The notes: generated from the sequence alone by a model not told the origin. 49,965 nucleotides of DNA from Cyclobacteriaceae bacterium (GCA_016787625.1 JAEUUD010000003.1:1-49965); one strand, 5' to 3'. Positions 34,849-44,108 are shown, numbered from the stretch's first letter. Numbers and translations are program-made.

Positions 34849-36942
34849 TTGAAGTCCTTTTTTGAGACATCTGTTGAATTTCTGAAAGGCGTGGGTCCAC
34901 AGCGTGCCTTGTTGCTGCAAAAGGAGCTCAGGATTTTTACGTTTGGAGACCTCATCCAGCATTATCCGTTTCGCTATGAAGACCGGACAAGCTTTTATCA
35001 TGTCAATGAAGTGCGTGAGGATATGCCCTTTATTCAAATCCGCGGCACCATCACGCGTTTCGAGACCATCGGCACGCAGTACAAAAAAAGATTGGTAGGG
35101 CATTTCACTGATGGAACAGGATCCCTTGAGCTTGTATGGTTTCAGGGGATCAATTGGGTGTTGCAAAAGATAAAGCCCGGCGTTCCCTGTGTCATTTTTG
35201 GAAAACCTGCCAGGTACGGCAAAGCATTTTCGGTGGCGCATCCTGAAGTAGAAACTGAAGCCACGGCCCAGGACAAGCACGGAGGTCTCCGGGCGGTGTA
35301 TCCGTTGACAGAAAAACTACGGGGACGACACCTGGATAGTAAATTTATCTCACGCTTGCAGCAGGAAATCCTTCGTGCAGCAAAACCTCACATTCGTGAA
35401 ACGCTTCCCGCCAACCTTATTCGGCAATTTTCATTTCCCGCGAAATATGAAGCGCTTGTGCAGGTACATTTTCCGGAGCGACAGGATGTGCTTGCATTGG
35501 CACAGCAACGCCTGAAATTTGAGGAGTTGTTTTATCTGCAGCTCCGGTTGTTGAAGATGAAGCTTGTGCGGTACGAGAAATTCAAGGGACAGGAATTCAA
35601 GGATACAGCTATCCTTACGGAGTTTTATAACCACCATCTTCCTTTTCAGTTGACGGATGCCCAGAAGCGTGTCATACGAGAAATCTACAATGACATGAAG
35701 TCGGGAAGGCAAATGAACCGTCTCCTTCAGGGTGATGTCGGAAGCGGCAAAACCATCGTGGCATTTATTTGCATGCTTCTGGTAATCGGTGGAAAGGCTC
35801 AGGCTGCACTCATGGCGCCAACGGAAATCCTGGCACAGCAACACTACAAGAACTTGAAGAAGTATACTGATGCCACTGGCCTTTCCATTGCGATCCTGAC
35901 CGGCTCAACAAAAAAGTCGATTCGGAAGACACTGCATGAGGATCTACTTTCTGGTAAAATCAACATACTCATCGGAACGCACGCTCTCCTTGAGGAGGAG
36001 GTGAAGTTCAACAAGCTTGGGCTTGCCATCATTGATGAGCAACACCGGTTTGGCGTTGCGCAGCGATCAAAACTCTGGCAGAAAAACGACAGTATTTATC
36101 CTCACGTGCTTGTGATGACGGCAACACCGATACCAAGGACACTGGCGATGACGATGTATGGTGACCTGGATATTTCAGCCATCGATGAGATGCCCAAAGG
36201 AAGGAAGCCGATCAGAACCACGCATCAATTTGACTCCCATCGTCTTCAGGTGAATGCATTTCTACGATCACAGATTGACGCGGGCAGACAGGTGTACATC
36301 GTCTATCCGCTGATTGAAGAATCAGAAAAGCTGGACCTGAAACACCTCATGGATGGGTACGAAAGCATTTCACGTGCCTTCCCCGATCTGGCCATCAGCA
36401 TCCTTCATGGTCAGATGAAGACCGAAGCGAAGGAATATGAGATGAACCGATTCATTAAAGGTGAAACGAAAATCATGGTGGCCACGACGGTCATCGAGGT
36501 GGGTGTGGATGTGCCCAATGCCTCTGTTATGGTTATCGAGAGCGCCGAGCGATTCGGGCTCTCACAACTACACCAGCTTCGCGGACGTGTTGGACGAGGC
36601 GCTGAACAATCTTATTGCATCCTTCTCACCAGCTTCAAGCTTAGCACGGAAGCAAGACTTCGTATGAATACCCTTGTACGGACCAACAATGGATTTGAGA
36701 TAGCTGAAACGGACCTTGAGCTTCGGGGGCATGGTGACCTTATGGGAACTCAGCAAAGCGGTCTCATCGACTTACTGATCGCCGATCTTGGAAAGGATGG
36801 CAAAATCCTGCAGCAGGCTCGGGAGGCTGCCGGTACGCTGTTAAAGGAAGACCCTGACCTTAAAAAGACCGAAAATTTGCCCATCAAAGCCCATCTTCAG
36901 GCTTTACGAAAGACAACCGTCAACTGGGCCAAAATCAGTTAG
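34849..36942 (+). CDS. recG: ATP-dependent DNA helicase RecG
   Basis: Branch-migration helicase that reverses stalled forks. The 697-residue protein has the N-terminal wedge OB domain (VEFLKGVGPQRALLLQKELR), Walker A QGDVGSGKTIVAF, DEQH box IIDEQHRFGVAQRS, VMTATPIPRTLAM, VATTVIEVGVDVPNASVMVI and the QLRGRVGRG motif VI. Start is TTG at 34849; the first in-frame ATG would delete the conserved N-terminal block. About 90 bases separate it from gldD. Confidence 0.95.
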   Translation: MKSFFETSVEFLKGVGPQRALLLQKELRIFTFGDLIQHYPFRYEDRTSFYHVNEVREDMPFIQIRGTITRFETIGTQYKKRLVGHFTDGTGSLELVWFQGINWVLQKIKPGVPCVIFGKPARYGKAFSVAHPEVETEATAQDKHGGLRAVYPLTEKLRGRHLDSKFISRLQQEILRAAKPHIRETLPANLIRQFSFPAKYEALVQVHFPERQDVLALAQQRLKFEELFYLQLRLLKMKLVRYEKFKGQEFKDTAILTEFYNHHLPFQLTDAQKRVIREIYNDMKSGRQMNRLLQGDVGSGKTIVAFICMLLVIGGKAQAALMAPTEILAQQHYKNLKKYTDATGLSIAILTGSTKKSIRKTLHEDLLSGKINILIGTHALLEEEVKFNKLGLAIIDEQHRFGVAQRSKLWQKNDSIYPHVLVMTATPIPRTLAMTMYGDLDISAIDEMPKGRKPIRTTHQFDSHRLQVNAFLRSQIDAGRQVYIVYPLIEESEKLDLKHLMDGYESISRAFPDLAISILHGQMKTEAKEYEMNRFIKGETKIMVATTVIEVGVDVPNASVMVIESAERFGLSQLHQLRGRVGRGAEQSYCILLTSFKLSTEARLRMNTLVRTNNGFEIAETDLELRGHGDLMGTQQSGLIDLLIADLGKDGKILQQAREAAGTLLKEDPDLKKTENLPIKAHLQALRKTTVNWAKIS

Positions 36943-36953
36943 ATCGAAAGATT

Positions 36954-36961
36954 TATATTTG
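36954..36961 (+). promoter_or_regulatory. -7 element of the propeller gene
   Basis: TATATTTG, an exact match, 18 bases before the ATG at 36980. It overlaps an in-frame TTG at 36959, which is thereby excluded as start. Confidence 0.45.
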
Positions 36962-36979
36962 AAATCGGGTTCTACTCTC

Positions 36980-39643
36980 ATGAAGCGAATTGTACTGCTT
37001 AGTGTCTTTGTTGGCTTTACAAACATCGTTCTCTGGGCGCAAACTGGCCACTATTTCCTCTCACACTACAAACCAGGAAGTGACAAATACAACTATGTAA
37101 GCTTTGATATCCACCAGGACCTCAATGGCATTCTCTTTTTTGCAAACAGGTCCGGCGTTCTGCAGTTTGACGGACGTACCTGGAATCAGATTCCCTCCCA
37201 TGGAGCGGTCTACACCCTGACGGCCACGGCGTCAGGTGAGTTGTATGCCGGGGGCTCATCAGGATTTGGAAAAATCACGCATGATGAGAGCAACCAGCTG
37301 GCCTATCATCCGCTTTCTGATTCGTTGAAGAACATCCACAATGTTTTTGACTCGCACGCTGAGGGAGAGATTGTTTATTTTCTCAGTGAGATAGCCGTCT
37401 ACAAAGTCACAGGGGGAGTGAAGGCCGAAGTCATCGTGTCCATGTCGGAGAAAACCGGGGCATTCACAGGTCTGCACGCGATAGGAACCAGGATACTTGT
37501 TGACACTGAGAATCTGGGTGTGATGACGCTGGTGAATGATCGCCTTCAGGATCCGGATATCCTCAAGGGAAAACACATTGTATTCAGTGAACCCTCCCAT
37601 GATGCCAAGAGTTTTTTTCTGGGCACAGATGACAACCGATATTTTGTGCAGCGGGAAGGAGCTGCTCTTCAGGAGCATCACCCCAAGGACATTGATTATC
37701 TCAATGCCAATGTGGTTGTCAATGCAGCGTGGGTAAATGACAACATGGTCGCACTGGGAACGCTGCGCGGCGGTGTTGTCTTCGTTGACCTTATCACGTC
37801 GGAAACCAATGAGATAACCAACTTCTATACAGGCTTACCCGACAACGAAGTCTTTGCCATTCACACCGACAGACATTACGGTGTTTGGATCGCTCATGAG
37901 TATGGATTTTCCCGTGCTGCTCCGTTTCTTCCTTTCAGAACGTATAATCATTATCCTGGCCTGGCCGGAAATCTTCTTTGTGTGCAGTCATTTGGCGACG
38001 GGTTGTATGTGGGTACGACCCTGGGACTTTATAAACTGATCAAGCAAGAGATTTTCGAAGATGAAACGTATGAGATCATGCAGACCATCGTCGAAAAGAA
38101 AAAGGTCGTAGTCGAACCGCCGAAGGAACCCGAGAAGACCCGTCGGGGCTTTCTGGGATTAGGAAAAATCGGATTTGGAAAGAAGAAAAACCAGCCAGCA
38201 GCGACGAAGGAAGAGCCAAAAGTGTCGAAAGGCCCGGCGGCCAAAAAACGCGCTAAAGTTCAGAAGACCCGCAAGGTTCTCCGAGGCGTTGAGTACCAGT
38301 TTACCCAGGTGCTCGGTGTGAGCGGTAAAGTCGATCAGCTCATGATCGTAGGAAACAAATTGCTTGGCGGAGGCGTGAGCGGAGTTTTTGAAGTCAGGGA
38401 TCTTGTCGCTTTTCCTTTGACACCCTCACCCTCACGTGCGATCTATTATTCAGAGAACCTCAATCAGGTTTTGGTCAGTACCTATGATGACGAAATACTA
38501 TCGTTCAAGCCTGCAGGCAGAGACTGGGTCGATGGACATTTTCCTGATTCATTATCGATGTATGCTGACTATTTCTTCGAGGACCACGTTCAGAACCTTT
38601 GGATATGCGGACGCGACCGGGTTGTTCGTGTCGGAATTGAAGGGCGGGAGATTCTCGATGCTGAAACGATCCCCCTTCCATACACTTCCATCGACAAAAC
38701 CGTGGGACTTTCGTATGGACAGGATGTCTACCTGACACAAAATGGAGAATTCTTTCACTACCTGAGCTACAAGAATACTTTCGTCAAGTTTGATTCTCTC
38801 CCTGGCCCCAAGAAGTACTTTGCCTCGTCCGGTTCGTTTTGGTTCTACGACGGACACCGCTGGAGAACCGTTGATCCTCGCCGCCAGGGTGAGCTTAAAA
38901 CAGAATGGCTTGCTCTTTTCCCTGACATCCGTTTTCTGGCCCCGGCAGAGAGAGGTAAAAGTCTTTGGGTGATCACATCATCCAATGAATTGTACAAGTT
39001 TTCCAGTGAGTTCAGCGCACTTACGGCAGAGAGTAATCCTCTTTTTCTAAAAGAGGTCAGGAATCAGCAGTCACAACTGTCGCCAAAGTCCCTTCGTGTC
39101 GATGAAAACGAAAGCGCGCTCACCTTTGAGTTTGTTCAGCCGGAATATGTCAGCCTTCAGGCAGTTGAGTATCACTACTGGGTCAAAGGCCTTCAGGATA
39201 CCTGGACAGACTGGTCAACGGTCAACAACATCATCAATTTTCCATTCCTCCCACCGGGAGAGTATAGCGTGATGGTGGAGTCACGGGACCTGTTTGGCAA
39301 AATCACAAAACTGGACACCATCAATGTCAATGTATTGCCGCCTTACTGGAAGCGTCCTGAGTTTTATGCGCTGGAGTTCTTGTTTTTTGGTGTGCTCGTT
39401 GTGCTTTCGCTACGACTAAATGTTTCCACGAGCCGGTTTCAGTATTTGAGTCAGTTCTTGTCGACACTGACCATCGTGTTGCTCATTCAGTTTGTACAGA
39501 CCATTGTAGGGGCTAATATTTCCATGCAAAGCACTCCTGTGGCAGATTTCTTCATCCAGGTCGTCATTGCGTTGTTGGTATTGCCTGTGGAAAATTTCCT
39601 CCGCAAAAGGATGATAAGAGCCGCTGAGCGAACCAAGCGATAA
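36980..39643 (+). CDS. Beta-propeller / Y_Y_Y-domain membrane protein without an output domain
   Basis: An 887-residue protein from ATG 36980, starting with a signal peptide (MKRIVLLSVFVGFTNIVLWA then QTG). A large periplasmic region resembles the propeller repeats of hybrid two-component sensors (YVSFDIHQDLNGILFFANRS, VFAIHTDRHYGVWIAHEYGF), followed by a Y_Y_Y-type domain (YHYWVKGLQDTWTDWSTVNN). Those sensors then normally have one membrane helix and a kinase or HTH domain. Here three hydrophobic segments follow and the protein ends, with no HisKA, HATPase, LytTR or AraC motif. A basic insert of about 65 residues, rich in Lys/Pro/Glu, interrupts the propeller near residues 375-440. Role unknown; signalling by partner is possible. 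Confidence 0.8.
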   Translation: MKRIVLLSVFVGFTNIVLWAQTGHYFLSHYKPGSDKYNYVSFDIHQDLNGILFFANRSGVLQFDGRTWNQIPSHGAVYTLTATASGELYAGGSSGFGKITHDESNQLAYHPLSDSLKNIHNVFDSHAEGEIVYFLSEIAVYKVTGGVKAEVIVSMSEKTGAFTGLHAIGTRILVDTENLGVMTLVNDRLQDPDILKGKHIVFSEPSHDAKSFFLGTDDNRYFVQREGAALQEHHPKDIDYLNANVVVNAAWVNDNMVALGTLRGGVVFVDLITSETNEITNFYTGLPDNEVFAIHTDRHYGVWIAHEYGFSRAAPFLPFRTYNHYPGLAGNLLCVQSFGDGLYVGTTLGLYKLIKQEIFEDETYEIMQTIVEKKKVVVEPPKEPEKTRRGFLGLGKIGFGKKKNQPAATKEEPKVSKGPAAKKRAKVQKTRKVLRGVEYQFTQVLGVSGKVDQLMIVGNKLLGGGVSGVFEVRDLVAFPLTPSPSRAIYYSENLNQVLVSTYDDEILSFKPAGRDWVDGHFPDSLSMYADYFFEDHVQNLWICGRDRVVRVGIEGREILDAETIPLPYTSIDKTVGLSYGQDVYLTQNGEFFHYLSYKNTFVKFDSLPGPKKYFASSGSFWFYDGHRWRTVDPRRQGELKTEWLALFPDIRFLAPAERGKSLWVITSSNELYKFSSEFSALTAESNPLFLKEVRNQQSQLSPKSLRVDENESALTFEFVQPEYVSLQAVEYHYWVKGLQDTWTDWSTVNNIINFPFLPPGEYSVMVESRDLFGKITKLDTINVNVLPPYWKRPEFYALEFLFFGVLVVLSLRLNVSTSRFQYLSQFLSTLTIVLLIQFVQTIVGANISMQSTPVADFFIQVVIALLVLPVENFLRKRMIRAAERTKR

Positions 39644-39683
39644 GTTCAGGCATTCTTGTGTATTTTCACCAAAACCACTGATC

Positions 39684-40199
39684 ATGTTTCTGAATCTGGA
39701 TACGATACCCCCGTTCTATAAAGGGTACGTCAAGTTGGTTACGCATCCCGACGTGCTGCAAGCCCTTCGCATATCGGGATACCGGACCATGGAATTGATT
39801 CACTCTATTCCGGAATCGAAGGCCGACTTCCGCTATGCCGAAGGCAAGTGGTCAATCCGGGAAGTGCTTTGCCACATGCTTGACGCTGAAAGAATCTTTG
39901 CTTATCGTGCTTTGCGGTTTGCAAGAAATGACAAAACACCACTCTCGGGATTTGATGAAAAAGAGTATGCCACGCAGCTGAATGCCACCGGACGCAGCCT
40001 CAAGCAGATCGGGGATGAAATGCAGCATTTGCGTACCTCAACCGTTGATATGTTCGAGAGCTTCACAGAAGAAATGCTTTCACGAAAAGGAACGGCCAAC
40101 AACAATGAACTTTCTGTCGTGGCCCTGGGCATCATCATCGCCGGCCATGAAACACATCACTGCAAAGTTCTCACGGAGCGCTATCTGAATGCCGAATGA
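39684..40199 (+). CDS. DinB-family protein
   Basis: A 171-residue four-helix-bundle protein of the DinB/YfiT superfamily. Likely metal-binding histidines lie in IREVLCHMLDAERIFAYRAL and in the C-terminal IAGHETHHCKVLTERYL. These proteins are often bacillithiol-dependent transferases or hydrolases; the substrate cannot be told here. Its stop overlaps the next gene's start as ATGA. Confidence 0.85.
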   Translation: MFLNLDTIPPFYKGYVKLVTHPDVLQALRISGYRTMELIHSIPESKADFRYAEGKWSIREVLCHMLDAERIFAYRALRFARNDKTPLSGFDEKEYATQLNATGRSLKQIGDEMQHLRTSTVDMFESFTEEMLSRKGTANNNELSVVALGIIIAGHETHHCKVLTERYLNAE

Positions 40200-41485
40200 A
40201 GCCAGGCTTCTGGCTATTGATTCTTATTCTCCTGATGGCATGTGCCTGTGGACCATCCCGTCAGTTGCGCAATCAGATTCAACAGGTAGAGAATGATTTC
40301 CAGGATCATGTGGGATTTGTCCTCTACGACCCTCACCGCGGGGAAACACTTTTTGATTACCAGGGTGACCGTTACTTTATCCCTGCCTCCAACACCAAGA
40401 TACTTACACTCTTTGCCTCCCTGCAGCTGTTGGGAGACAGCATTCCATCACTTCGATATGTCGTTCGGGGAGATTCCCTCATTTTTTGGGGAACTGGAGA
40501 TCCTGGATTTCTCTATAACGAAGTTGTTCGTAGCGACCGCACGCTGAACTTTCTGAGAACGCAGACATCGAAACTCTATTTCTCATCAGCGAATTTTGCT
40601 TCCGACTATTTTGGCCCGGGATGGTCCTGGGATGATTATCGGTACACCTATCAGGTTGAACGCACACCTTTTCCCATTTACGGAAACCGGTTCAATGTCC
40701 GGCGAACCGGCAGATCTTTTGAAACGACACCGGCGATTTTCAAATCCGAAGTCAAGCACCTGTTGACGCCGAAAGATGATCATGATCTGATCAGGGGACT
40801 TGACTCAAACGCCCTTACCTATATCCCGGGCCTTAAGGACTCCACTTCTGACTTTGATATACCATTCCGTTATTCTGATTCACTGTTGGTAAGACTGCTG
40901 TCTGACACCCTCAAACGTGAAGTGAATCTCCTCCCGATCACTATGCCAACAGATGCGAGAATATTCCATGACATTCCCTCGGACAGTTTATATAAAGTGA
41001 TGATGCAGGAGAGCGACAATTTTATTGCTGAACAATTGCTGATGATGTGCGGCGGCACCCTTACCGATACCCTCAGTGTTGAACTGGCTATCCGCGAAGT
41101 GAAAAAGCAATTTCTGCATGACATGCCAAATCCTCCCGTTTGGATGGATGGCTCAGGTTTATCAAGGATGAACCTGCTGACGCCGCGATCCGTCGTTTTC
41201 TTGTGGGATAAAGTCAGTGGTATGATCCCTCAGGAACGCCTCCTGGCTATTCTTGCCGTCGGTGGTGTGAATGGAACCCTGCGCAATTACTTCAAATCCG
41301 ACAAGCCATACATCTTCGGAAAGACAGGTTCACTGAGGAACAACCACAATTTGAGTGGTTTTTTAGTCACCCGAAGCGGAAGAACGCTCTTGTTTAGCTG
41401 GATGAATAATAACTTTACCACGGGGTCAACCTCCGTCCGGAAGAGAATGGAGATTGTTCTTCAAAGCATCTATGAAAAATACTAA
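40196..41485 (+). CDS. dacB: D-alanyl-D-alanine carboxypeptidase/endopeptidase (PBP4, S13)
   Basis: Peptidoglycan-trimming penicillin-binding protein. The 429-residue product has a lipoprotein signal (WLLILILLMACACGPSRQ), the SxxK motif Ser65-Asn-Thr-Lys68 (PASNTKILTL), the SxN motif in MQESDNFIAEQLL and KTG in FGKTGSLRNN, so all three active-site motifs are intact. Start overlaps the DinB gene by four bases and its end overlaps nagZ by 14, suggesting a shared cell-wall function with the next gene. Confidence 0.93.
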   Translation: MKPGFWLLILILLMACACGPSRQLRNQIQQVENDFQDHVGFVLYDPHRGETLFDYQGDRYFIPASNTKILTLFASLQLLGDSIPSLRYVVRGDSLIFWGTGDPGFLYNEVVRSDRTLNFLRTQTSKLYFSSANFASDYFGPGWSWDDYRYTYQVERTPFPIYGNRFNVRRTGRSFETTPAIFKSEVKHLLTPKDDHDLIRGLDSNALTYIPGLKDSTSDFDIPFRYSDSLLVRLLSDTLKREVNLLPITMPTDARIFHDIPSDSLYKVMMQESDNFIAEQLLMMCGGTLTDTLSVELAIREVKKQFLHDMPNPPVWMDGSGLSRMNLLTPRSVVFLWDKVSGMIPQERLLAILAVGGVNGTLRNYFKSDKPYIFGKTGSLRNNHNLSGFLVTRSGRTLLFSWMNNNFTTGSTSVRKRMEIVLQSIYEKY

Positions 41486-42722
41486 GTCGGGCAATATGGT
41501 TGAGCCTTGGTTAAGAAGGCTCTTGGTTCTTTCAGGCTTGTTGATCGGTTCGGGTTCACTGGCTCAGCCAGTTGACTCACTGAGTATCAAGATTGGTCAG
41601 ATGATTCTGATCGGATTTCCTGGCACGGAGGTGGATCCATTGGTGCTTGACGAAGTGCGTGCCGGCAAAGTCGGATCAATCATCATGTTTGAAAAGAACA
41701 TTCCGGGATCGGGGAAGACCGCCAGGGCCGGGTCGTCTTTCGCTCCGCTGAAGAAAGTACTATGGACATATCGCCAGGCAGCTCCCATTCCACTGCTGGT
41801 TTGTATTGATGAAGAGGGTGGGCGAGTCAACCGACTGAAAGAAAAGTATGGATTCCCCCGATCGCTGTCTGCAAGGAATATGGGGAGAGCGCCATCTCTT
41901 GACTCTGTGCGGTTCTATGCGGAGTCTACAGCAGCTACCCTGGCAGGATTGGGAATCAATGTGAATTTTGCGCCCGTCGTTGACCTTGGTGTTGATACTG
42001 CCAATACCGTCATTTATAAAGTTGGCAGGTCGTTCTCTGCAAATCCCGACTCCGTTGCTTTGATGGCTGGAGAGTTTATTAAACCTCACCGGCGATTCGG
42101 AGTAATCACGGTGCTCAAACATTTTCCCGGACACGGCAGCTCCAAGGCAGATACGCACCTTGGTGTTGCTGATGTTACAAACCTTTGGACAACCAATGAG
42201 TTGATTCCATACGAGCGACTTATTGAAAGAGGTGAAATTGACGCAGTCATGACGGCGCACATTGTCAACAAAAGACTTGACCCGCGTGCGTTGCCCGGAA
42301 CGCTCTCCTCGCGAATGATCGACAGCTTGCTGAGAAAACAGATGCATTTTAACGGCGTGGTATTCTCCGATGACATGCAGATGTTTGCCATAGAAAAGGA
42401 ATATGGTGTTGAGGAGGCCATTCGGCTTTCCGTCAATGCCGGCGTAGATATCCTTTGTTTCTCCAACAACATCACAGGTAGTAAGGAACGTGCGGCCGAC
42501 AAAGTGCATGGCATCATTCGCAGTCTTGTAGATAAAGGACTCATCGCGAAAGAGAGAATTGACGAGTCATACAGGAGAATCATGACCCTCAAAAGCAGGC
42601 TTCAGCCTGTTGATCATTCTGCAGCACCAAAAGAGATCAAGGAAGTGAAGGAGACTGCGGAGGAAAAGCAATTGGCTCCGGAGGAGAACAAGAAAAAGAA
42701 GAAAAAGAAAAAACGAGCATAG
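41472..42722 (+). CDS. Beta-N-acetylhexosaminidase, GH3 (NagZ type)
   Basis: Glycoside hydrolase family 3 enzyme that releases GlcNAc from muropeptides. From ATG 41472 (416 residues) there is a signal-like N-terminus (LVLSGLLIGSGSLAQ), the GH3 IDEEGGRVNRL block, the catalytic KHFPGHGSSKADTHLG loop whose His acts as acid/base in NagZ, and nucleophile Asp in VVFSDDMQM. A charged tail ends in a run of eight Lys. The signal suggests a periplasmic enzyme, unlike cytoplasmic E. coli NagZ. An in-frame TTG at 41454 is less likely as start. Coupled to dacB by a 14-base overlap. Confidence 0.9.
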   Translation: MKNTKSGNMVEPWLRRLLVLSGLLIGSGSLAQPVDSLSIKIGQMILIGFPGTEVDPLVLDEVRAGKVGSIIMFEKNIPGSGKTARAGSSFAPLKKVLWTYRQAAPIPLLVCIDEEGGRVNRLKEKYGFPRSLSARNMGRAPSLDSVRFYAESTAATLAGLGINVNFAPVVDLGVDTANTVIYKVGRSFSANPDSVALMAGEFIKPHRRFGVITVLKHFPGHGSSKADTHLGVADVTNLWTTNELIPYERLIERGEIDAVMTAHIVNKRLDPRALPGTLSSRMIDSLLRKQMHFNGVVFSDDMQMFAIEKEYGVEEAIRLSVNAGVDILCFSNNITGSKERAADKVHGIIRSLVDKGLIAKERIDESYRRIMTLKSRLQPVDHSAAPKEIKEVKETAEEKQLAPEENKKKKKKKKRA

Positions 42723-42725
42723 CCA

Positions 42726-42989
42726 ATGAAATCAAACCCGAAGGTTTTTATTGTTGCGATGGGCGTCATCACCATCTTGTTTGCCGTGTTTGGTTTACAG
42801 CAGCAAACAGATGCCCAGGCAGCAAGAGAAGAAAGCGAGCAGTTGCGACTGCAGTTACAACAGGCCCTCACCGATGCGAGGAGATCAGAGGTGCTGGCAG
42901 TTGAAATGACCCGGCATGCTGAGGAGCGGGAACGTATGGCAGCCGAACAACTAGCGGAGTGCTTAAAGGGAAAGGGGAAGAAAAAATAA
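42726..42989 (+). CDS. Small single-helix membrane protein with coiled coil, 87 aa (copy 1)
   Basis: An 87-residue protein: one membrane helix (VFIVAMGVITILFAVFGL, residues 7-24), then a coiled coil rich in Ala, Glu, Arg and Gln, ending AEQLAECLKGKGKKK. It lies 3 bases after the hexosaminidase gene and 7 bases before a paralogue. Both share an FG/YG-x5-8-AQ junction after the helix, a coiled-coil body and a LAEC-basic tail. No known family recognised. Confidence 0.75.
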   Translation: MKSNPKVFIVAMGVITILFAVFGLQQQTDAQAAREESEQLRLQLQQALTDARRSEVLAVEMTRHAEERERMAAEQLAECLKGKGKKK

Positions 42990-42996
42990 CACCGCT

Positions 42997-43311
42997 ATGG
43001 CAACACACCAGGAAATCCTTGTTCTCAAGGAAGAACTCAAGAAGATTCAGGAACAGGCCAAAAAATCACGAACAAGGGGCACCATAGGAATGGTACTCCT
43101 CATCGTGGTCGTAATTTTGTCCCTTGTTTATGGCTTCACACAAAGTGTCAGTGCTCAACTGAGCCGAGACGAGGCATTGAAGAGCCGTGAATTGGCTGAA
43201 GCATCGCGGCTCGAAGCAGAGAAGAATGCCATGGAAGCGCAGGCTGCTATGGCGAGGGCTGAGGCTACGGCGGAAGAGCTGGCTGAGTGTCGTCATGAAA
43301 AGAAGAAATGA
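42997..43311 (+). CDS. Small single-helix membrane protein with coiled coil, 104 aa (copy 2)
   Basis: A 104-residue paralogue of the preceding protein. It has an N-terminal basic, helical segment of 29 residues absent from copy 1, one membrane helix (GTIGMVLLIVVVILSLVYGF, about residues 28-47), an Ala/Glu-rich coiled coil and the same end, AEELAECRHEKKK. Alignment of VYGFTQSVSAQLSRDEA with VFGLQQQTDAQAAREES shows the shared core. It overlaps the downstream hutG-like gene as ATGA. Confidence 0.75.
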   Translation: MATHQEILVLKEELKKIQEQAKKSRTRGTIGMVLLIVVVILSLVYGFTQSVSAQLSRDEALKSRELAEASRLEAEKNAMEAQAAMARAEATAEELAECRHEKKK

Positions 43312-44108
43312 CTTCTGTTTTCAAAATCATCCCTCCAAGGAACACTGAAGTTCCCATCCTTCTTAGCGTACCTCATTGTGGAACGGAGTTTCCTGAGGAG
43401 CTCAGGAATCAATACGATCAGTCATTGATTCAGCACCCTGATGACACAGATTGGTTTGTTGATCAGCTTTATGATTTCGCATCCAGTATGGGGATTGGTA
43501 TGATCTCAGCCAGGATCAGCCGATGGGTGATTGATCTCAACCGGGATCCAAACGAAAAACCCCTGTACAACGATGGCAGGATCATCACCGGGCTTTGCCC
43601 CACGACCAACTTTCTCGGTCAGGCGCTTTACCATGATAAGCGGACTGCTATTGAACAGAGTGAGATTCAGCGAAGACTGGAAGCCTATTACTTTCCATAT
43701 CATACAAGAATCCAGGAACTCCTTGATGCGTTGGTGGAATCACACGGCAGGGCCCTGCTTTGGGATTGCCACTCCATCAGGCAGTGGGTACCTACGATCC
43801 ATAAAGAGAAATTTCCTGATTTGATTCTGGGTGACGCCGACGGCACCTCGGCTTCTCCCGGCCTTATCGAAGCTGCCCTTGGCGTTCTGGATCATTCAGC
43901 ATTTGCCGTAAGCCACAATCATCCATTTAAGGGAGGGTATATTACACGACATTTTGGAAAGCCAGCAATAGGACAGCACGCCTTGCAACTGGAAATGACC
44001 AAAGTGAATTACATGGATGAAACCGAAACCAGGTATGATTCCATGAAGGCTGAAAAAATGAGAATGCTTCTTAAAGATGTTTTCCTGAGATTGGCTGACC
44101 AACTATGA
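43308..44108 (+). CDS. N-formylglutamate amidohydrolase (HutG-like)
   Basis: Releases formate and glutamate from N-formylglutamate, the last step of one histidine-degradation route. The 266-residue protein has SVPHCGTEFPEELR, HPDDTDWFVDQLYDFA, WVIDLNRDPNEKPLYNDG, LLWDCHSIRQWVP and NHPFKGGYITRHFG, all typical of the family and containing the metal-binding His/Asp residues. Its neighbour hutF makes the substrate, and the genes overlap by four bases. Confidence 0.93.
   Translation: MTSVFKIIPPRNTEVPILLSVPHCGTEFPEELRNQYDQSLIQHPDDTDWFVDQLYDFASSMGIGMISARISRWVIDLNRDPNEKPLYNDGRIITGLCPTTNFLGQALYHDKRTAIEQSEIQRRLEAYYFPYHTRIQELLDALVESHGRALLWDCHSIRQWVPTIHKEKFPDLILGDADGTSASPGLIEAALGVLDHSAFAVSHNHPFKGGYITRHFGKPAIGQHALQLEMTKVNYMDETETRYDSMKAEKMRMLLKDVFLRLADQL

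Noticed and set aside
41760-42509. Long minus-strand open frame inside the hexosaminidase gene
   Set aside because: It overlaps conserved GH3 catalytic motifs on the opposite strand and has low-complexity, Cys/His-scattered content without a domain.
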